This document shows positions 8,801-15,678 of a stretch of DNA of 15,785 nucleotides, piece by piece. The notes beneath the pieces are model-generated. The model was not told where the DNA came from and searched no databases. It saw only the letters and a program-made list of their open reading frames with translations. The translations under genes were made by a program, and so were the position numbers. Positions within the stretch are counted from its first letter, which is position 1. Each line of letters begins with the position of its first letter. Origin of the DNA: Sphingobacteriaceae bacterium (GTDB taxonomy: Bacteria > Bacteroidota > Bacteroidia > Sphingobacteriales > Sphingobacteriaceae); contig JAIPAN010000009.1 of assembly GCA_021740025.1 (NCBI GenBank), forward strand, positions 1 to 15,785. The letters are read 5' to 3'.

Positions 8801-8920
8801 AGCGTTGGTAAATGCATACAGGCCTGGGCGCTTATCCCACGACCCATTTACCGGGTAGGTTTCTTGCGCCATGGCTGTAAATCCAGCTAGTAGCAGGCAA
8901 AAGAGTACTAGTTTTTTCAT
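5897..8920 (-). CDS. Exported tandem amidohydrolase with one intact and one degenerate catalytic domain
   Basis: 1007 residues from ATG 8920. An in-frame TTG at 8944 would add eight residues before the signal peptide, so the ATG is preferred: it gives MKKLVLFCLLLAGFTAMAQ, a clear export signal. Residues about 25-425 form an amidohydrolase-like domain whose metal motif is lost (FIDAFSS where FIDxHxH is expected: Phe93, Ser95). Residues about 435-535 are a beta-rich linker beginning LRGTYALSLGG. Residues about 570-960 form a second domain with all ligands in place: IIDEHSH (His630, His632), CHSYV (His788), THILEG (His814) and GFNSDD (Asp868 or Asp869), plus the family block HGSANAIGGQ. A metal-dependent periplasmic hydrolase of a cyclic amide or dipeptide is likely; the substrate is unknown. 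First gene of a two-gene operon. A near-match -7 element, TACAATTG at 8966-8959, is the only promoter hint. Confidence 0.9.
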   Translation of the reverse strand: MKKLVLFCLLLAGFTAMAQETYPVNGSWDKRPGLYAFTNATIVVHADQTISNGTLLVKNRKIEALGQNLTIPKGYVVIDLKGKFIYPSFIDAFSSYGLSEASRPQGGFGRQGRSAVFTSTKVGAYNWNEAIRPEIAVKSMFTVDAKKAEELKKNGFGAVQAINRDGIARGTSSVVSLNDEKENNVFLKDVAAAQYSFNKGSSNNNYPSSLMGSIALLRQTYFDAQWYKNQKEEFNISLDEFNKVQSLPQIFEVNDALSVLRADKIGDEFGKQFIFKTDGKEYQRIAAIKATGGSFIIPLNFPKPYDVENPADARNISLSQLKDWELAPSNPAALEKAGVRFAITSFGLESSKDFMANIRTAIDNGLSEKQALKSLTEVPASLLGVADQVGSLAPGKLANFIITSDAVFKKESTIYENWVEGRQFVVSKMDVKDLRGTYALSLGGIGELKLKVAGTANAYDVSIERQGADSLKTKATFSRNGDLLNLYFDLKKNPTGYVRLSGYIASVAPVSFKGEAITADGSSAKWTATFQEAAKTADAPKKDTPKAANTTGAIIYPFTAFGYTEAPKAETVLFKNATVWTNEKEGILPNTDVLIENGKIKAIGKDLAAGTAKVIDATGKQLTPGIIDEHSHIAGSGGINEGAQSVSSEVRIADIINSEDVNIYRQLAGGVTTSHILHGSANAIGGQTQVLKLRWGKTPEELKFEGSDGFIKFALGENVKQSNSSSFPTNASRFPQSRMGVEQVYVDAFTRAKEYEAARAVKGNNVRRDLELDALVEILNQKRFITCHSYVQSEINMLMHVADSMGFKINTFTHILEGYKMADKMAARGIAASTFSDWWSYKSEVLEAIPYNGALMHQMGVVTGFNSDDAEMARRLNQEAGKAITYGGMSEEEAFKLVTLNPAKMLHIDNCVGSIKAGKDADLVLWSANPLSVYALAEKTFVDGIMYWDLSKNAESIKAMNTEKGRIIQKMMDAKTGGSATQRPSMQRQRLYECETLEEDQFVNNNQ

Positions 8921-9064
8921 GTGTTTTTTTAATTTATTTTTCAACCAGGTTAATTTTTCAATTGTAATTTTTTGACTAGTTGCGAAAGCAGCTTACATAG
9001 ATAAAATTTATGTGCATAAATCGCAAATAATTCACGTAATTTGAGCACACAAAATAGAAAAAAT

Positions 9065-9505
9065 ATGTATTCATTTCTTTTAAAATTTCACTCGGGGTTT
9101 AGATACGTAGTATTAGCCCTCGTGCTATTGGCTATTGTTCAAGCATTAGCTGGCTGGTTGGGTAAAAAAGAGTTTACCGAAGGCAATCGTAAAGTGGCAT
9201 TATTTGCTATGATTTCTGCACATACGCAATTGCTATTAGGTTTGACTTTGTTTTATTTTAGTCCATTGGTGCAATTTTCTGCAGCTACTATGAAAGATGC
9301 CACCCTGCGTTACTGGACGGTTGAACATAGCGTAATGATGCTGTTTGCTTTGGTATTAATTACTATAGGCCATGGCCGTGCCAAACGTGCAGCCGAAGCT
9401 GCTAATAAACACCGTGCTATTCTACTTTTTTACGGATTAGCTTTGGTAGTTGTTGTGGTAGCTATTATGCAAAGTGGCCGCCCCTTATTTGGCAGTGCTG
9501 CTTAA
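9065..9505 (+). CDS. Small four-helix membrane protein, function unknown
   Basis: 146 residues from ATG 9065; a TTG 24 bases upstream is in frame but lies within the likely promoter. Four hydrophobic stretches are visible, at about residues 12-33, 43-63, 85-104 and 118-137, joined by short charged loops (KKEFTEGNRK, GRAKRAAEAANKHR). Histidines recur at membrane edges: the N-terminal KFHSGFRY, SAHTQ, VEHS and GHGR. This resembles Bacteroidota inner-membrane proteins sometimes labelled cytochrome b-like, but a heme-binding role is not shown. A TAATTTG sequence at 9037-9043 is one base short of a -7 consensus and could drive it. It is divergent from the amidohydrolase operon, and no terminator separates it from hflX, so some read-through into hflX is possible. 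Confidence 0.8.
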   Translation: MYSFLLKFHSGFRYVVLALVLLAIVQALAGWLGKKEFTEGNRKVALFAMISAHTQLLLGLTLFYFSPLVQFSAATMKDATLRYWTVEHSVMMLFALVLITIGHGRAKRAAEAANKHRAILLFYGLALVVVVVAIMQSGRPLFGSAA

Positions 9506-9546
9506 CTAAGTCCATCAATTCCCATCAAAAAAGCCTCTTAAATTGG

Positions 9547-9554
9547 TATCTTTG
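9547..9554 (+). promoter_or_regulatory. -7 promoter element for hflX
   Basis: TATCTTTG matches TAnnTTTG exactly. It ends only nine bases before the hflX ATG, so the transcript would have a leader of just a few bases. No clear -33 element is visible. Confidence 0.62.
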
Positions 9555-9563
9555 CGCATCTAA

Positions 9564-10742
9564 ATGGCAAAACAAAAATTTTACGATACCGCAATAAAAC
9601 CAGAACGGGCAATTTTGGTGGGAATTATTACCCCCGGCCAAAGCGATACGCAAACTCGGGAGTACCTAGAGGAACTCGAGTTTTTGGTAGCAACGGCTGG
9701 TGGCGAAACCATACACCGCTTCACTCAACGCATGCAAAGGCCCGATCGGGCAACCTTTGTGGGTACGGGCAAGTTGGAAGAAATTAAGGACTATATTAAA
9801 GCCGAAGAAATAGACATCGTGGTGTTTGACGATGAACTTTCTCCCTCTCAATTGCGCAACATTGAAAACGAGTTGCAAATTAAAATCTTAGATCGCAGTA
9901 ATCTAATTCTCGATATTTTTGCCAAACGTGCGCAAACATCGCAAGCGAAAACACAGGTAGAATTGGCCCAATTGCAATACATGTTACCCCGATTAACCCG
10001 ACTTTGGACGCACTTGGAGCGCCAAAAAGGGGGTATTGGTATGCGTGGCCCTGGTGAAACCCAAATTGAAACCGATAGGCGGATTATCCTCAATAAAATC
10101 TCCTTGCTGAAAGAGCGTTTGGACGAAATTGACAAACAAAATGCCACGCAGCGCAAAAACCGCCATCAGTTGGTTCGGGTGGCTTTGGTGGGTTATACCA
10201 ATGTGGGCAAATCTACAATTATGAACATGCTCTCCAAATCGGAGGTGTTTGCAGAAAATAAATTATTTGCCACACTAGATACTACTGTGCGCAAAGTGGT
10301 TATTGATAATTTGCCTTTCTTGCTTTCAGACACAGTAGGCTTTATTCGGAAATTGCCGCATCATTTGGTGGAGTGTTTTAAATCGACTTTAGATGAAGTA
10401 CGTGAAGCCGATATTTTAATTCATGTGGTGGATATTTCGCACCCTAATTTTGAGGATCATATGAATACGGTGAACGAAACGTTGAAAGAATTGGGCGCCA
10501 TTGATAAAGAAATAATTACGGTGTTTAATAAAATAGATGCCTACCAAAATCTCGAAAAAGAAAACGATGAGCCCATCACTTTAGCCGATTTTGAGCATAG
10601 CTGGATGGCTAAAAACAGCAATCTGGCTTTATTTATTTCGGCCACCCAAAAGGAAAACCTAGAACAATTTAGAACGCTTTTGTACAAGCGTATAAAAACC
10701 ATTCATACACAGCGTTACCCGTTTGATAAGCTCTTGTATTAA
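9564..10742 (+). CDS. hflX: GTPase HflX, ribosome-splitting factor
   Basis: 392 residues. The N-terminal HflX domain has RATFVGTGKLEEI and IVVFDDELSPSQLRNIE. The middle segment has the signature AQLQYMLPRLTRLWTHLERQ followed by GGIGMRGPGETQIETDRR. The GTPase domain follows: G1 GYTNVGKST (210-218), G2 TLDTT (237-241), G3 DTVG (256-259), G4 NKID (322-325) and G5 SAT near residue 365. In other bacteria HflX binds the 50S subunit and splits stalled or hibernating ribosomes, especially after heat stress. It is the first gene of a run with rbfA (28 bases downstream) and trhA, which pairs a ribosome-rescue factor with a ribosome-maturation factor. It would use the adjacent promoter with a near-absent leader. 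Confidence 0.97.
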   Translation: MAKQKFYDTAIKPERAILVGIITPGQSDTQTREYLEELEFLVATAGGETIHRFTQRMQRPDRATFVGTGKLEEIKDYIKAEEIDIVVFDDELSPSQLRNIENELQIKILDRSNLILDIFAKRAQTSQAKTQVELAQLQYMLPRLTRLWTHLERQKGGIGMRGPGETQIETDRRIILNKISLLKERLDEIDKQNATQRKNRHQLVRVALVGYTNVGKSTIMNMLSKSEVFAENKLFATLDTTVRKVVIDNLPFLLSDTVGFIRKLPHHLVECFKSTLDEVREADILIHVVDISHPNFEDHMNTVNETLKELGAIDKEIITVFNKIDAYQNLEKENDEPITLADFEHSWMAKNSNLALFISATQKENLEQFRTLLYKRIKTIHTQRYPFDKLLY

Positions 10743-10770
10743 TTATAAATTAGCACCACAAAAAGCCAGC

Positions 10771-11139
10771 ATGGAAAGTAAACGTCAACAGAAATTTGCC
10801 GGAGTAATTCAGCAAGATTTAGCCGAAATATTTCAACGAGAGGGCATGAATTTTTTGCCTAATACCTTGGTAACCATTACTAAAGTGCGTGTAACACCCG
10901 ATTTAGCCATTGCTCGGGTTTTTTTAAGCTTTTTTAACAGTGCCGATGCCGCTGCTTCTTTAAGTTCGGTGAAGGCCCATGCCAGCGAAATACGCTATAA
11001 ATTAGGCGCCAAAATTAAAAACCAAGTGCGTGTTGTGCCGCAATTGGAATTTTTTGTTGACGATACCAACGACTACGTAGAAAAAATGGATCAGCTTTTT
11101 GATCAGATAAGCAAAGAGCCCCGAAAGGATGAAGATTAA
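10771..11139 (+). CDS. rbfA: Ribosome-binding factor A
   Basis: 122 residues, typical for RbfA, a single KH-type domain. Family features visible are the N-terminal helix KRQQKFAGVIQQDLAEIFQR, the strand LVTITKVRVTPDLAIARVFLS, the helix EIRYKLGAKIKNQVRVVP and the strand LEFFVDDTNDYVEKMDQLF. It binds the 30S subunit and helps 16S rRNA 5'-end maturation. ATG 10771 is chosen because upstream in-frame codons overlap the end of hflX and encode no family sequence. Its last 11 bases overlap the start of trhA, so the two are probably translationally coupled. Confidence 0.95.
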   Translation: MESKRQQKFAGVIQQDLAEIFQREGMNFLPNTLVTITKVRVTPDLAIARVFLSFFNSADAAASLSSVKAHASEIRYKLGAKIKNQVRVVPQLEFFVDDTNDYVEKMDQLFDQISKEPRKDED

Positions 11140-11782
11140 GAATAGAAAAATCCGCCAACCGGTTAACTTTTACACCCACTTTGTGCCGGCTTTATTGGCC
11201 TTGCCTGGGGCGTATATTTTGTTTGCCCAATCGGCTAGTAGCATTCAGCAGTTTGCCGCTTTTGTATACGGACTTTGTACAGTGGTATTATTTGGCATTA
11301 GCGCCACCTACCACGGCTACCCCAGTACCGAAAAAGAGATTCGTTTTTGGCAAAAATTCGATCACTGCTGCATTTACCTCATGATAGCTGGTTCCTATAC
11401 CCCCACTATATTGTTACTATTTGATGGCGGCTTACGTTGGACTATTTTTTCAGTGGTATGGCTTATTGCCTTGGCCGGCTGTACCATTAAAATATTTAAC
11501 CGCCTACAAAACAAAGGCTTTTCCTTGGCCATTTATATTGGTATGGGTTTATTAATTGTACCCTTATTAAATCAAATGTTATTAAAAGTGCCTCTGGAGG
11601 CTATTTTATGGCTCATGTTGGGCGGTTTTTTTTATCTTGCTGGAACGGTGTTTTACTACCAAGATAGAGCCTACCATAAATGGGTACACAGCCACGAAAT
11701 ATGGCATGTATTTGTAGTAGCCGGAGCGGCAAGCCACTATGTATACAATTACGTGTATTTGTTTCAGCCCGGCTTAGCGTAG
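11129..11782 (+). CDS. trhA: Hemolysin III / TrhA (PAQR-family) membrane protein
   Basis: 217 residues with about seven membrane spans. PAQR/hemolysin III signatures are present: NFYTHFVPALLALPGA in the first span, SATYH, FDHCCIYLMIAGSYTP, and HEIWHVFVVAGAASHY in the last span. The Ser/His/Asp and final HxxxH residues form the zinc site that makes the family resemble lipid hydrolases; in other bacteria TrhA has been linked to membrane energetics and lipid homeostasis. The ATG overlaps rbfA, with AAAGG directly before it. The stop codon lies inside the 3' end of the convergent SNF2 gene, a nine-base overlap. The substrate is unknown. Confidence 0.92.
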   Translation: MKIKNRKIRQPVNFYTHFVPALLALPGAYILFAQSASSIQQFAAFVYGLCTVVLFGISATYHGYPSTEKEIRFWQKFDHCCIYLMIAGSYTPTILLLFDGGLRWTIFSVVWLIALAGCTIKIFNRLQNKGFSLAIYIGMGLLIVPLLNQMLLKVPLEAILWLMLGGFFYLAGTVFYYQDRAYHKWVHSHEIWHVFVVAGAASHYVYNYVYLFQPGLA

Positions 11783-14650
11783 CAACTCTTCAATATCGGC
11801 CGCACTAAGCGATTTTTCGAAATGATCTTCGGTGGTTATAAGTGCTTGCGCCACTTTTTTCTTACGATCTTGTAAGGCTAAAATTTTCTCTTCCACCGTA
11901 TTTTTGCTGATGAATTTATAAATAAACACATTTTTCCTCTGCCCAATGCGGTGGGTGCGGTCAATGGCTTGTTGTTCAACCGCCGGGTTCCACCAAGGGT
12001 CGAGCATAAATACATAATCGGCTTCGGTAAGATTTAAACCTACGCCACCAGCCTTTAAAGAAATTAAAAACAATTGAATATCTTCATTCTGTTTAAAAGA
12101 ATCCACCACTTCGCTACGGTTTCGGGTTTGTCCGTCTAAATACGCATAACGAATATGCTTTTTATCAAAATGTTTGCGGTAAATATCTAGTTGGCGCACA
12201 AACTGTGAAAACACCAAAACCTTATGGCCATTGGCCAAAATATGATCCAGCGTATGAATTACGTTTTCGAATTTTCCCGATTCACCTTCAAAATCGGGTT
12301 GTATTAATTTCGGGTGATTGGCAATTTGACGGAGCTTGGTTAAGCCTTGCAATACCTCCACCTGTTTTTTGGCTACCGTTCCATCGGCTATGCTTTGCAT
12401 CAATTCGTTCCTGTAGCTCGATTTTATTTCTTCATATATACTGGCCTGCTCGGCACTCATTTCGCAATAAAATACATGCTCGGTTTTGGGTGGCAATTCG
12501 GTAGCCACTTGGTCTTTGGTGCGGCGTAATACAAAGGGCTTAATAAGAGCCTGCAATTTTAGCGCCTTTTCCTCATCCTTTTTTTTCTCAATGGGGTAAA
12601 CAAACTCCTCTTGAAAATAATGTTGCGAACCCAATAGCCCTGGGTTTATAAACGACATCTGGGTCCACAAATCGTTTACCGAATTTTCAATCGGGGTTCC
12701 ACTCAATATCAATCGGTTTTTAGATTTAAATTGACGGATAGCTTTAAACGCTTTTGAAGCCGCATTTTTAATATTTTGGCTTTCATCTAAAATGATGTAG
12801 TGAAAATAAAATGCACTCAATAAATCGGCATCTACCCGGCTAATGCCATAGGTGCTCAACACTACATCGTATTGGCTAAACCTACTGATATCTTTATTGC
12901 GGACTGCGCCGGTATACACCAAAATTTTAAGTTTAGGTGCAAATTTGGCGGCCTCCCGCTCCCAATTGTAAATGAGGGAGGTGGGCATAATGATTAAAGA
13001 AGTGGGGCGTTCTTCAGGATGTTCTTCTTTTACTTGTTGAAGCAAAGCTAGGGCCTGCACGGTTTTCCCTAAACCCATATCGTCGGCTAGGCAACCGCCA
13101 AAGCGGTATTTGCGTAAAAAATTAAACCAATGGTAGCCTGCTTCCTGGTAGGGGCGCAAGGTACCCTTAAAGCCTTTCGGCATGTCCACCGACTCAATGC
13201 CTTCGAAATGAGCTAGTTTTTGCAATTTTCGGTCCATGCTAATGGCCGCCAATTCTGAGTTAGCAATTTCGTTTACCAAACCCACATGGTGTTTTTTGAG
13301 TTTTAGCTCGTGTTTACCTTCGCTAAAGTGAAAGAGGTTACTATATTGGCTAAACCACTTTTCGGGAATAATGGCAATTTCGCCCCCGGGCAATGTAAAC
13401 TCTTTTATGCGCTTTAAAATATGATTTTTGAGGGCCATGAAGGGGATTTCGTAGGGGCCAAACCATACGGTGGCTTCAATATCAAACCAATCGTTGCTTT
13501 CTTTTACCTCTAAATTAATCCGGCTGCTTCCCAGTACAAAGGTTTTATCGCCACCACTTTGCTCTAATTCAAATCCTTGAAAAACGAGCCAATCGTGGTG
13601 GGTATTAATCCATTCAATAGGGCTGCTATTTTCTTCCTGGTTTGTGTTTACTTCGAGGTGTGCATACAATCCACCCACGGGTTGCAACCCCTGTTCTACT
13701 AGTGCATCAATTTTGGTTTTTTCCCAGGTAAGCGATCGCTTTACCCGATGAAAAATAGTTTCTTCGCCTTGTTGTTCCATACGCACCGATACCCGTTTAC
13801 CCGTATCGGCCTGAAACACGTAATCTCCATATTTAAAATGCAATTGCAGTTGCGTAAAATCGCCTAATTGAACTACTTTGAGCACGGGCACCGCTTCGTA
13901 GCGTTCCGGAATAATGGTAAATCCCTCGGCATACACATGGTGTTTTTCAATCAGCGGAGCTACAAATTTCTCGAAATAAGTTTTCTCCGAAGCTCTTGGA
14001 ATTGCAATAAAACGTTTGTTTAAAAAGGGCTGTAATTTTTTCCCTTCTATATCGTCTTCAAAAAAGTAGAGCATATTTTCTACCAAAAGCCAAGCCGGTT
14101 GGTTGCAAATTACTTGTGCTTCTTTAAACATAAACTCAATGCGCTGTCCCTGGTATTTAATAGTTGGGAAATAGCGGGTTTCTGTTTCATTGCGCCTAAA
14201 ATGGAACAATACCGTAGCCCCTTCAGAGGCTAATTGTATGCGTTTTTCTACTGGCCAGCCTTCTTTGCCCATGAGGTATAAAGGCTTGTTGCCTAGTAAG
14301 GCCAAGGCCTCCACCAATTTTTTCTCAATTTTAGGTCGATATACCTCGAATAGCTGAGGCGTAAACACTTTAGTGAAAAACTCTACGGGTCGTATGCTTT
14401 TTTTATAGTATTTCTTAATGAGATAGGTTTGCTCCATCTCCTCTAACAGTTTAATTAGCTGATAGTCGGTTTCATCCAATATGAAGGCAAACTCTTTGGC
14501 GGTATTGCTAAATAAACGTTGGTAGGTAAGCGAAAAACTCCCATTGGCATTTAATTGCACCACGTGGGGTTCAATTACATAGCCGAGGTATTCGTGTTTG
14601 CAGAGTGCATATACGAGTTTGCAGGGTTTATCGCTTTGTAGACGGAGCAT
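11774..14650 (-). CDS. SNF2-family DNA translocase/helicase
   Basis: 958 residues. The C-terminal half (about 495-950) is a complete Swi2/Snf2 ATPase: DDMGLGKT (Walker A, 523-530), LIIMPTSLIYNW, LDESQNIKN (Walker B, 621-629; DESQ rather than the usual DEAQ/DEAH), LSGTPIENS (649-657), FVLRRTK, VLVFSQFVRQLDIY, SLKAGGVGLNLTEADYV and QAIDRTHRIGQ (894-904). The N-terminal half (about 1-480) is a large beta-rich region with no motif I can name and no zinc-binding SWIM cysteines. Bacterial homologues are double-stranded-DNA translocases that clear or remodel bound proteins, including RapA-like RNA-polymerase recycling; the exact role is unknown. dapF ends 76 bases upstream on the same strand, so co-transcription is possible, and no consensus promoter is visible between them. 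Confidence 0.93.
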   Translation of the reverse strand: MLRLQSDKPCKLVYALCKHEYLGYVIEPHVVQLNANGSFSLTYQRLFSNTAKEFAFILDETDYQLIKLLEEMEQTYLIKKYYKKSIRPVEFFTKVFTPQLFEVYRPKIEKKLVEALALLGNKPLYLMGKEGWPVEKRIQLASEGATVLFHFRRNETETRYFPTIKYQGQRIEFMFKEAQVICNQPAWLLVENMLYFFEDDIEGKKLQPFLNKRFIAIPRASEKTYFEKFVAPLIEKHHVYAEGFTIIPERYEAVPVLKVVQLGDFTQLQLHFKYGDYVFQADTGKRVSVRMEQQGEETIFHRVKRSLTWEKTKIDALVEQGLQPVGGLYAHLEVNTNQEENSSPIEWINTHHDWLVFQGFELEQSGGDKTFVLGSSRINLEVKESNDWFDIEATVWFGPYEIPFMALKNHILKRIKEFTLPGGEIAIIPEKWFSQYSNLFHFSEGKHELKLKKHHVGLVNEIANSELAAISMDRKLQKLAHFEGIESVDMPKGFKGTLRPYQEAGYHWFNFLRKYRFGGCLADDMGLGKTVQALALLQQVKEEHPEERPTSLIIMPTSLIYNWEREAAKFAPKLKILVYTGAVRNKDISRFSQYDVVLSTYGISRVDADLLSAFYFHYIILDESQNIKNAASKAFKAIRQFKSKNRLILSGTPIENSVNDLWTQMSFINPGLLGSQHYFQEEFVYPIEKKKDEEKALKLQALIKPFVLRRTKDQVATELPPKTEHVFYCEMSAEQASIYEEIKSSYRNELMQSIADGTVAKKQVEVLQGLTKLRQIANHPKLIQPDFEGESGKFENVIHTLDHILANGHKVLVFSQFVRQLDIYRKHFDKKHIRYAYLDGQTRNRSEVVDSFKQNEDIQLFLISLKAGGVGLNLTEADYVFMLDPWWNPAVEQQAIDRTHRIGQRKNVFIYKFISKNTVEEKILALQDRKKKVAQALITTEDHFEKSLSAADIEELLR

Positions 14651-14726
14651 GTAGACACAAAATTTTCAGAAGGTAGCACTGAAAAAAATGTTAAATCTAA
14701 GCTATTTTACTCGTAAAGCAAAGTTT

Positions 14727-15509
14727 TTAATGCTGAATATCGCCTTCGAAGACTAAGGTGGCTGGTCCTTCTAAAAACACCTCGGTAAAGGTGCTGCCAT
14801 CAAAGGAAAAGCGCACATTGAGTGCACCCCCACGAACAGAAATGGGTGTATTGTGCGTACCTATTAGGCCATTTTCTTTGGCCATAGCCAACGCTACGGC
14901 GGTAACGCCGGTGCCACAAGCCAAGGTTTCATCTTCAACCCCACGCTCGTAGGTGCGTACAGCATAACCTGCAGCATCTTCTTCAATAAAGTTTACATTG
15001 ATACCCTTTTCGGCATAGGTATTATTGTAGCGAATTGCTTTTCCGAAACTATACACATCTAGCTGGTTGAGGTTTTGTACCGTACTAACATAATGCGGAG
15101 AGCCAGTGTTAAGTATCCAAGCATCTCCGTCTTTTTCTAGTGCCGATACGTCAATCATTTGCAAACTTACCCAGCTTCCATCGTCGCTACTATGAGCATA
15201 ATGTGGGCCATCTACCGCTAAAAAAGTGGTTTCATTGTTAATAATACCCAACTTTTTGGCAAAAGCCACCGCACAACGCCCGCCATTGCCACACATGCTA
15301 CTAGGCTGCCCATCGGCATTGTAATACACCATTTCAAAATCAAAATCGGCGTGACTTTGCAGTAAAATAAGGCCATCGGCACCTATTCCAAAACGGCGGT
15401 TACACAAGCCTTGCACCCAGCTCGGCTCTTGGTGATTTATGGCTCCCGACCGGTTGTCGAATACGACAAAATCGTTACCTGCACCTTGATATTTGTAAAA
15501 ATGTAGCAT
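14727..15509 (-). CDS. dapF: Diaminopimelate epimerase
   Basis: 260 residues, normal length. It begins MLHFYKYQGAGNDFVVFDNR and carries both catalytic cysteines in their signatures: MCGNGGRC (Cys73) and LACGTG (Cys198). Other conserved blocks are FGIGADGLILL, NTGSPHYV, GINVNFIE and RTYERGVEDET. It converts LL- to meso-diaminopimelate in the cytoplasm, supplying lysine synthesis and peptidoglycan cross-links. The two pseudo-symmetric halves each contribute one cysteine. Start at ATG 15509 with a consensus -7 element 22 bases upstream. Confidence 0.97.
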   Translation of the reverse strand: MLHFYKYQGAGNDFVVFDNRSGAINHQEPSWVQGLCNRRFGIGADGLILLQSHADFDFEMVYYNADGQPSSMCGNGGRCAVAFAKKLGIINNETTFLAVDGPHYAHSSDDGSWVSLQMIDVSALEKDGDAWILNTGSPHYVSTVQNLNQLDVYSFGKAIRYNNTYAEKGINVNFIEEDAAGYAVRTYERGVEDETLACGTGVTAVALAMAKENGLIGTHNTPISVRGGALNVRFSFDGSTFTEVFLEGPATLVFEGDIQH

Positions 15510-15530
15510 GGTTATGAGTACACAAGATTA

Positions 15531-15538
15531 CAAATTTA
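15531..15538 (-). promoter_or_regulatory. -7 promoter element for dapF
   Basis: On the minus strand TAAATTTG matches TAnnTTTG exactly and gives a dapF leader of about 17 nt. No convincing -33 element was found. Confidence 0.6.
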
Positions 15539-15617
15539 TAGCCAAAAAAGAGTATTTGGAGTAAGGTTAGGTTTACTAAAACTAGCTTTAACATAATTTA
15601 ACAATTTTGTAGCGTTA

Positions 15618-15637
15618 CAGCTATAGGAAATTAGCTG
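15618..15637. promoter_or_regulatory. Inverted repeat upstream of the HtrA-like gene
   Basis: CAGCTA (15618-15623) and TAGCTG (15632-15637) form a perfect 6-bp dyad with an 8-base spacer. It occupies the region where the -33 element would lie relative to the -7 element at 15648. It may be a regulator binding site; with arms this short it could be chance. Confidence 0.3.
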
Positions 15638-15647
15638 CTTCTAGTAG

Positions 15648-15655
15648 TAAATTTG
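15648..15655 (+). promoter_or_regulatory. -7 promoter element for the HtrA-like gene
   Basis: TAAATTTG matches TAnnTTTG exactly and ends 23 bases before the first ATG. No usual -33 TTG is seen at the right distance, so an activator-dependent promoter is possible. Confidence 0.58.
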
Positions 15656-15678
15656 ACTCAATAAAATCAAACCGAAAG

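Noticed and set aside
8921..8944. TTG start eight codons earlier for the large amidohydrolase
   Set aside because: It would place extra charged residues before a normal signal peptide that begins exactly at ATG 8920.
9041..9064. TTG start for the four-helix membrane protein
   Set aside because: It lies within the probable promoter element, and ATG 9065 follows an A-rich stretch typical of Bacteroidota starts.
9506..9546. Terminator between the small membrane protein gene and hflX
   Set aside because: I found no stem with a following T-run; only a short A-tract is present.
9848..10156. Minus-strand open frame inside hflX
   Set aside because: It is antisense to the conserved HflX signature region and encodes no recognisable sequence.
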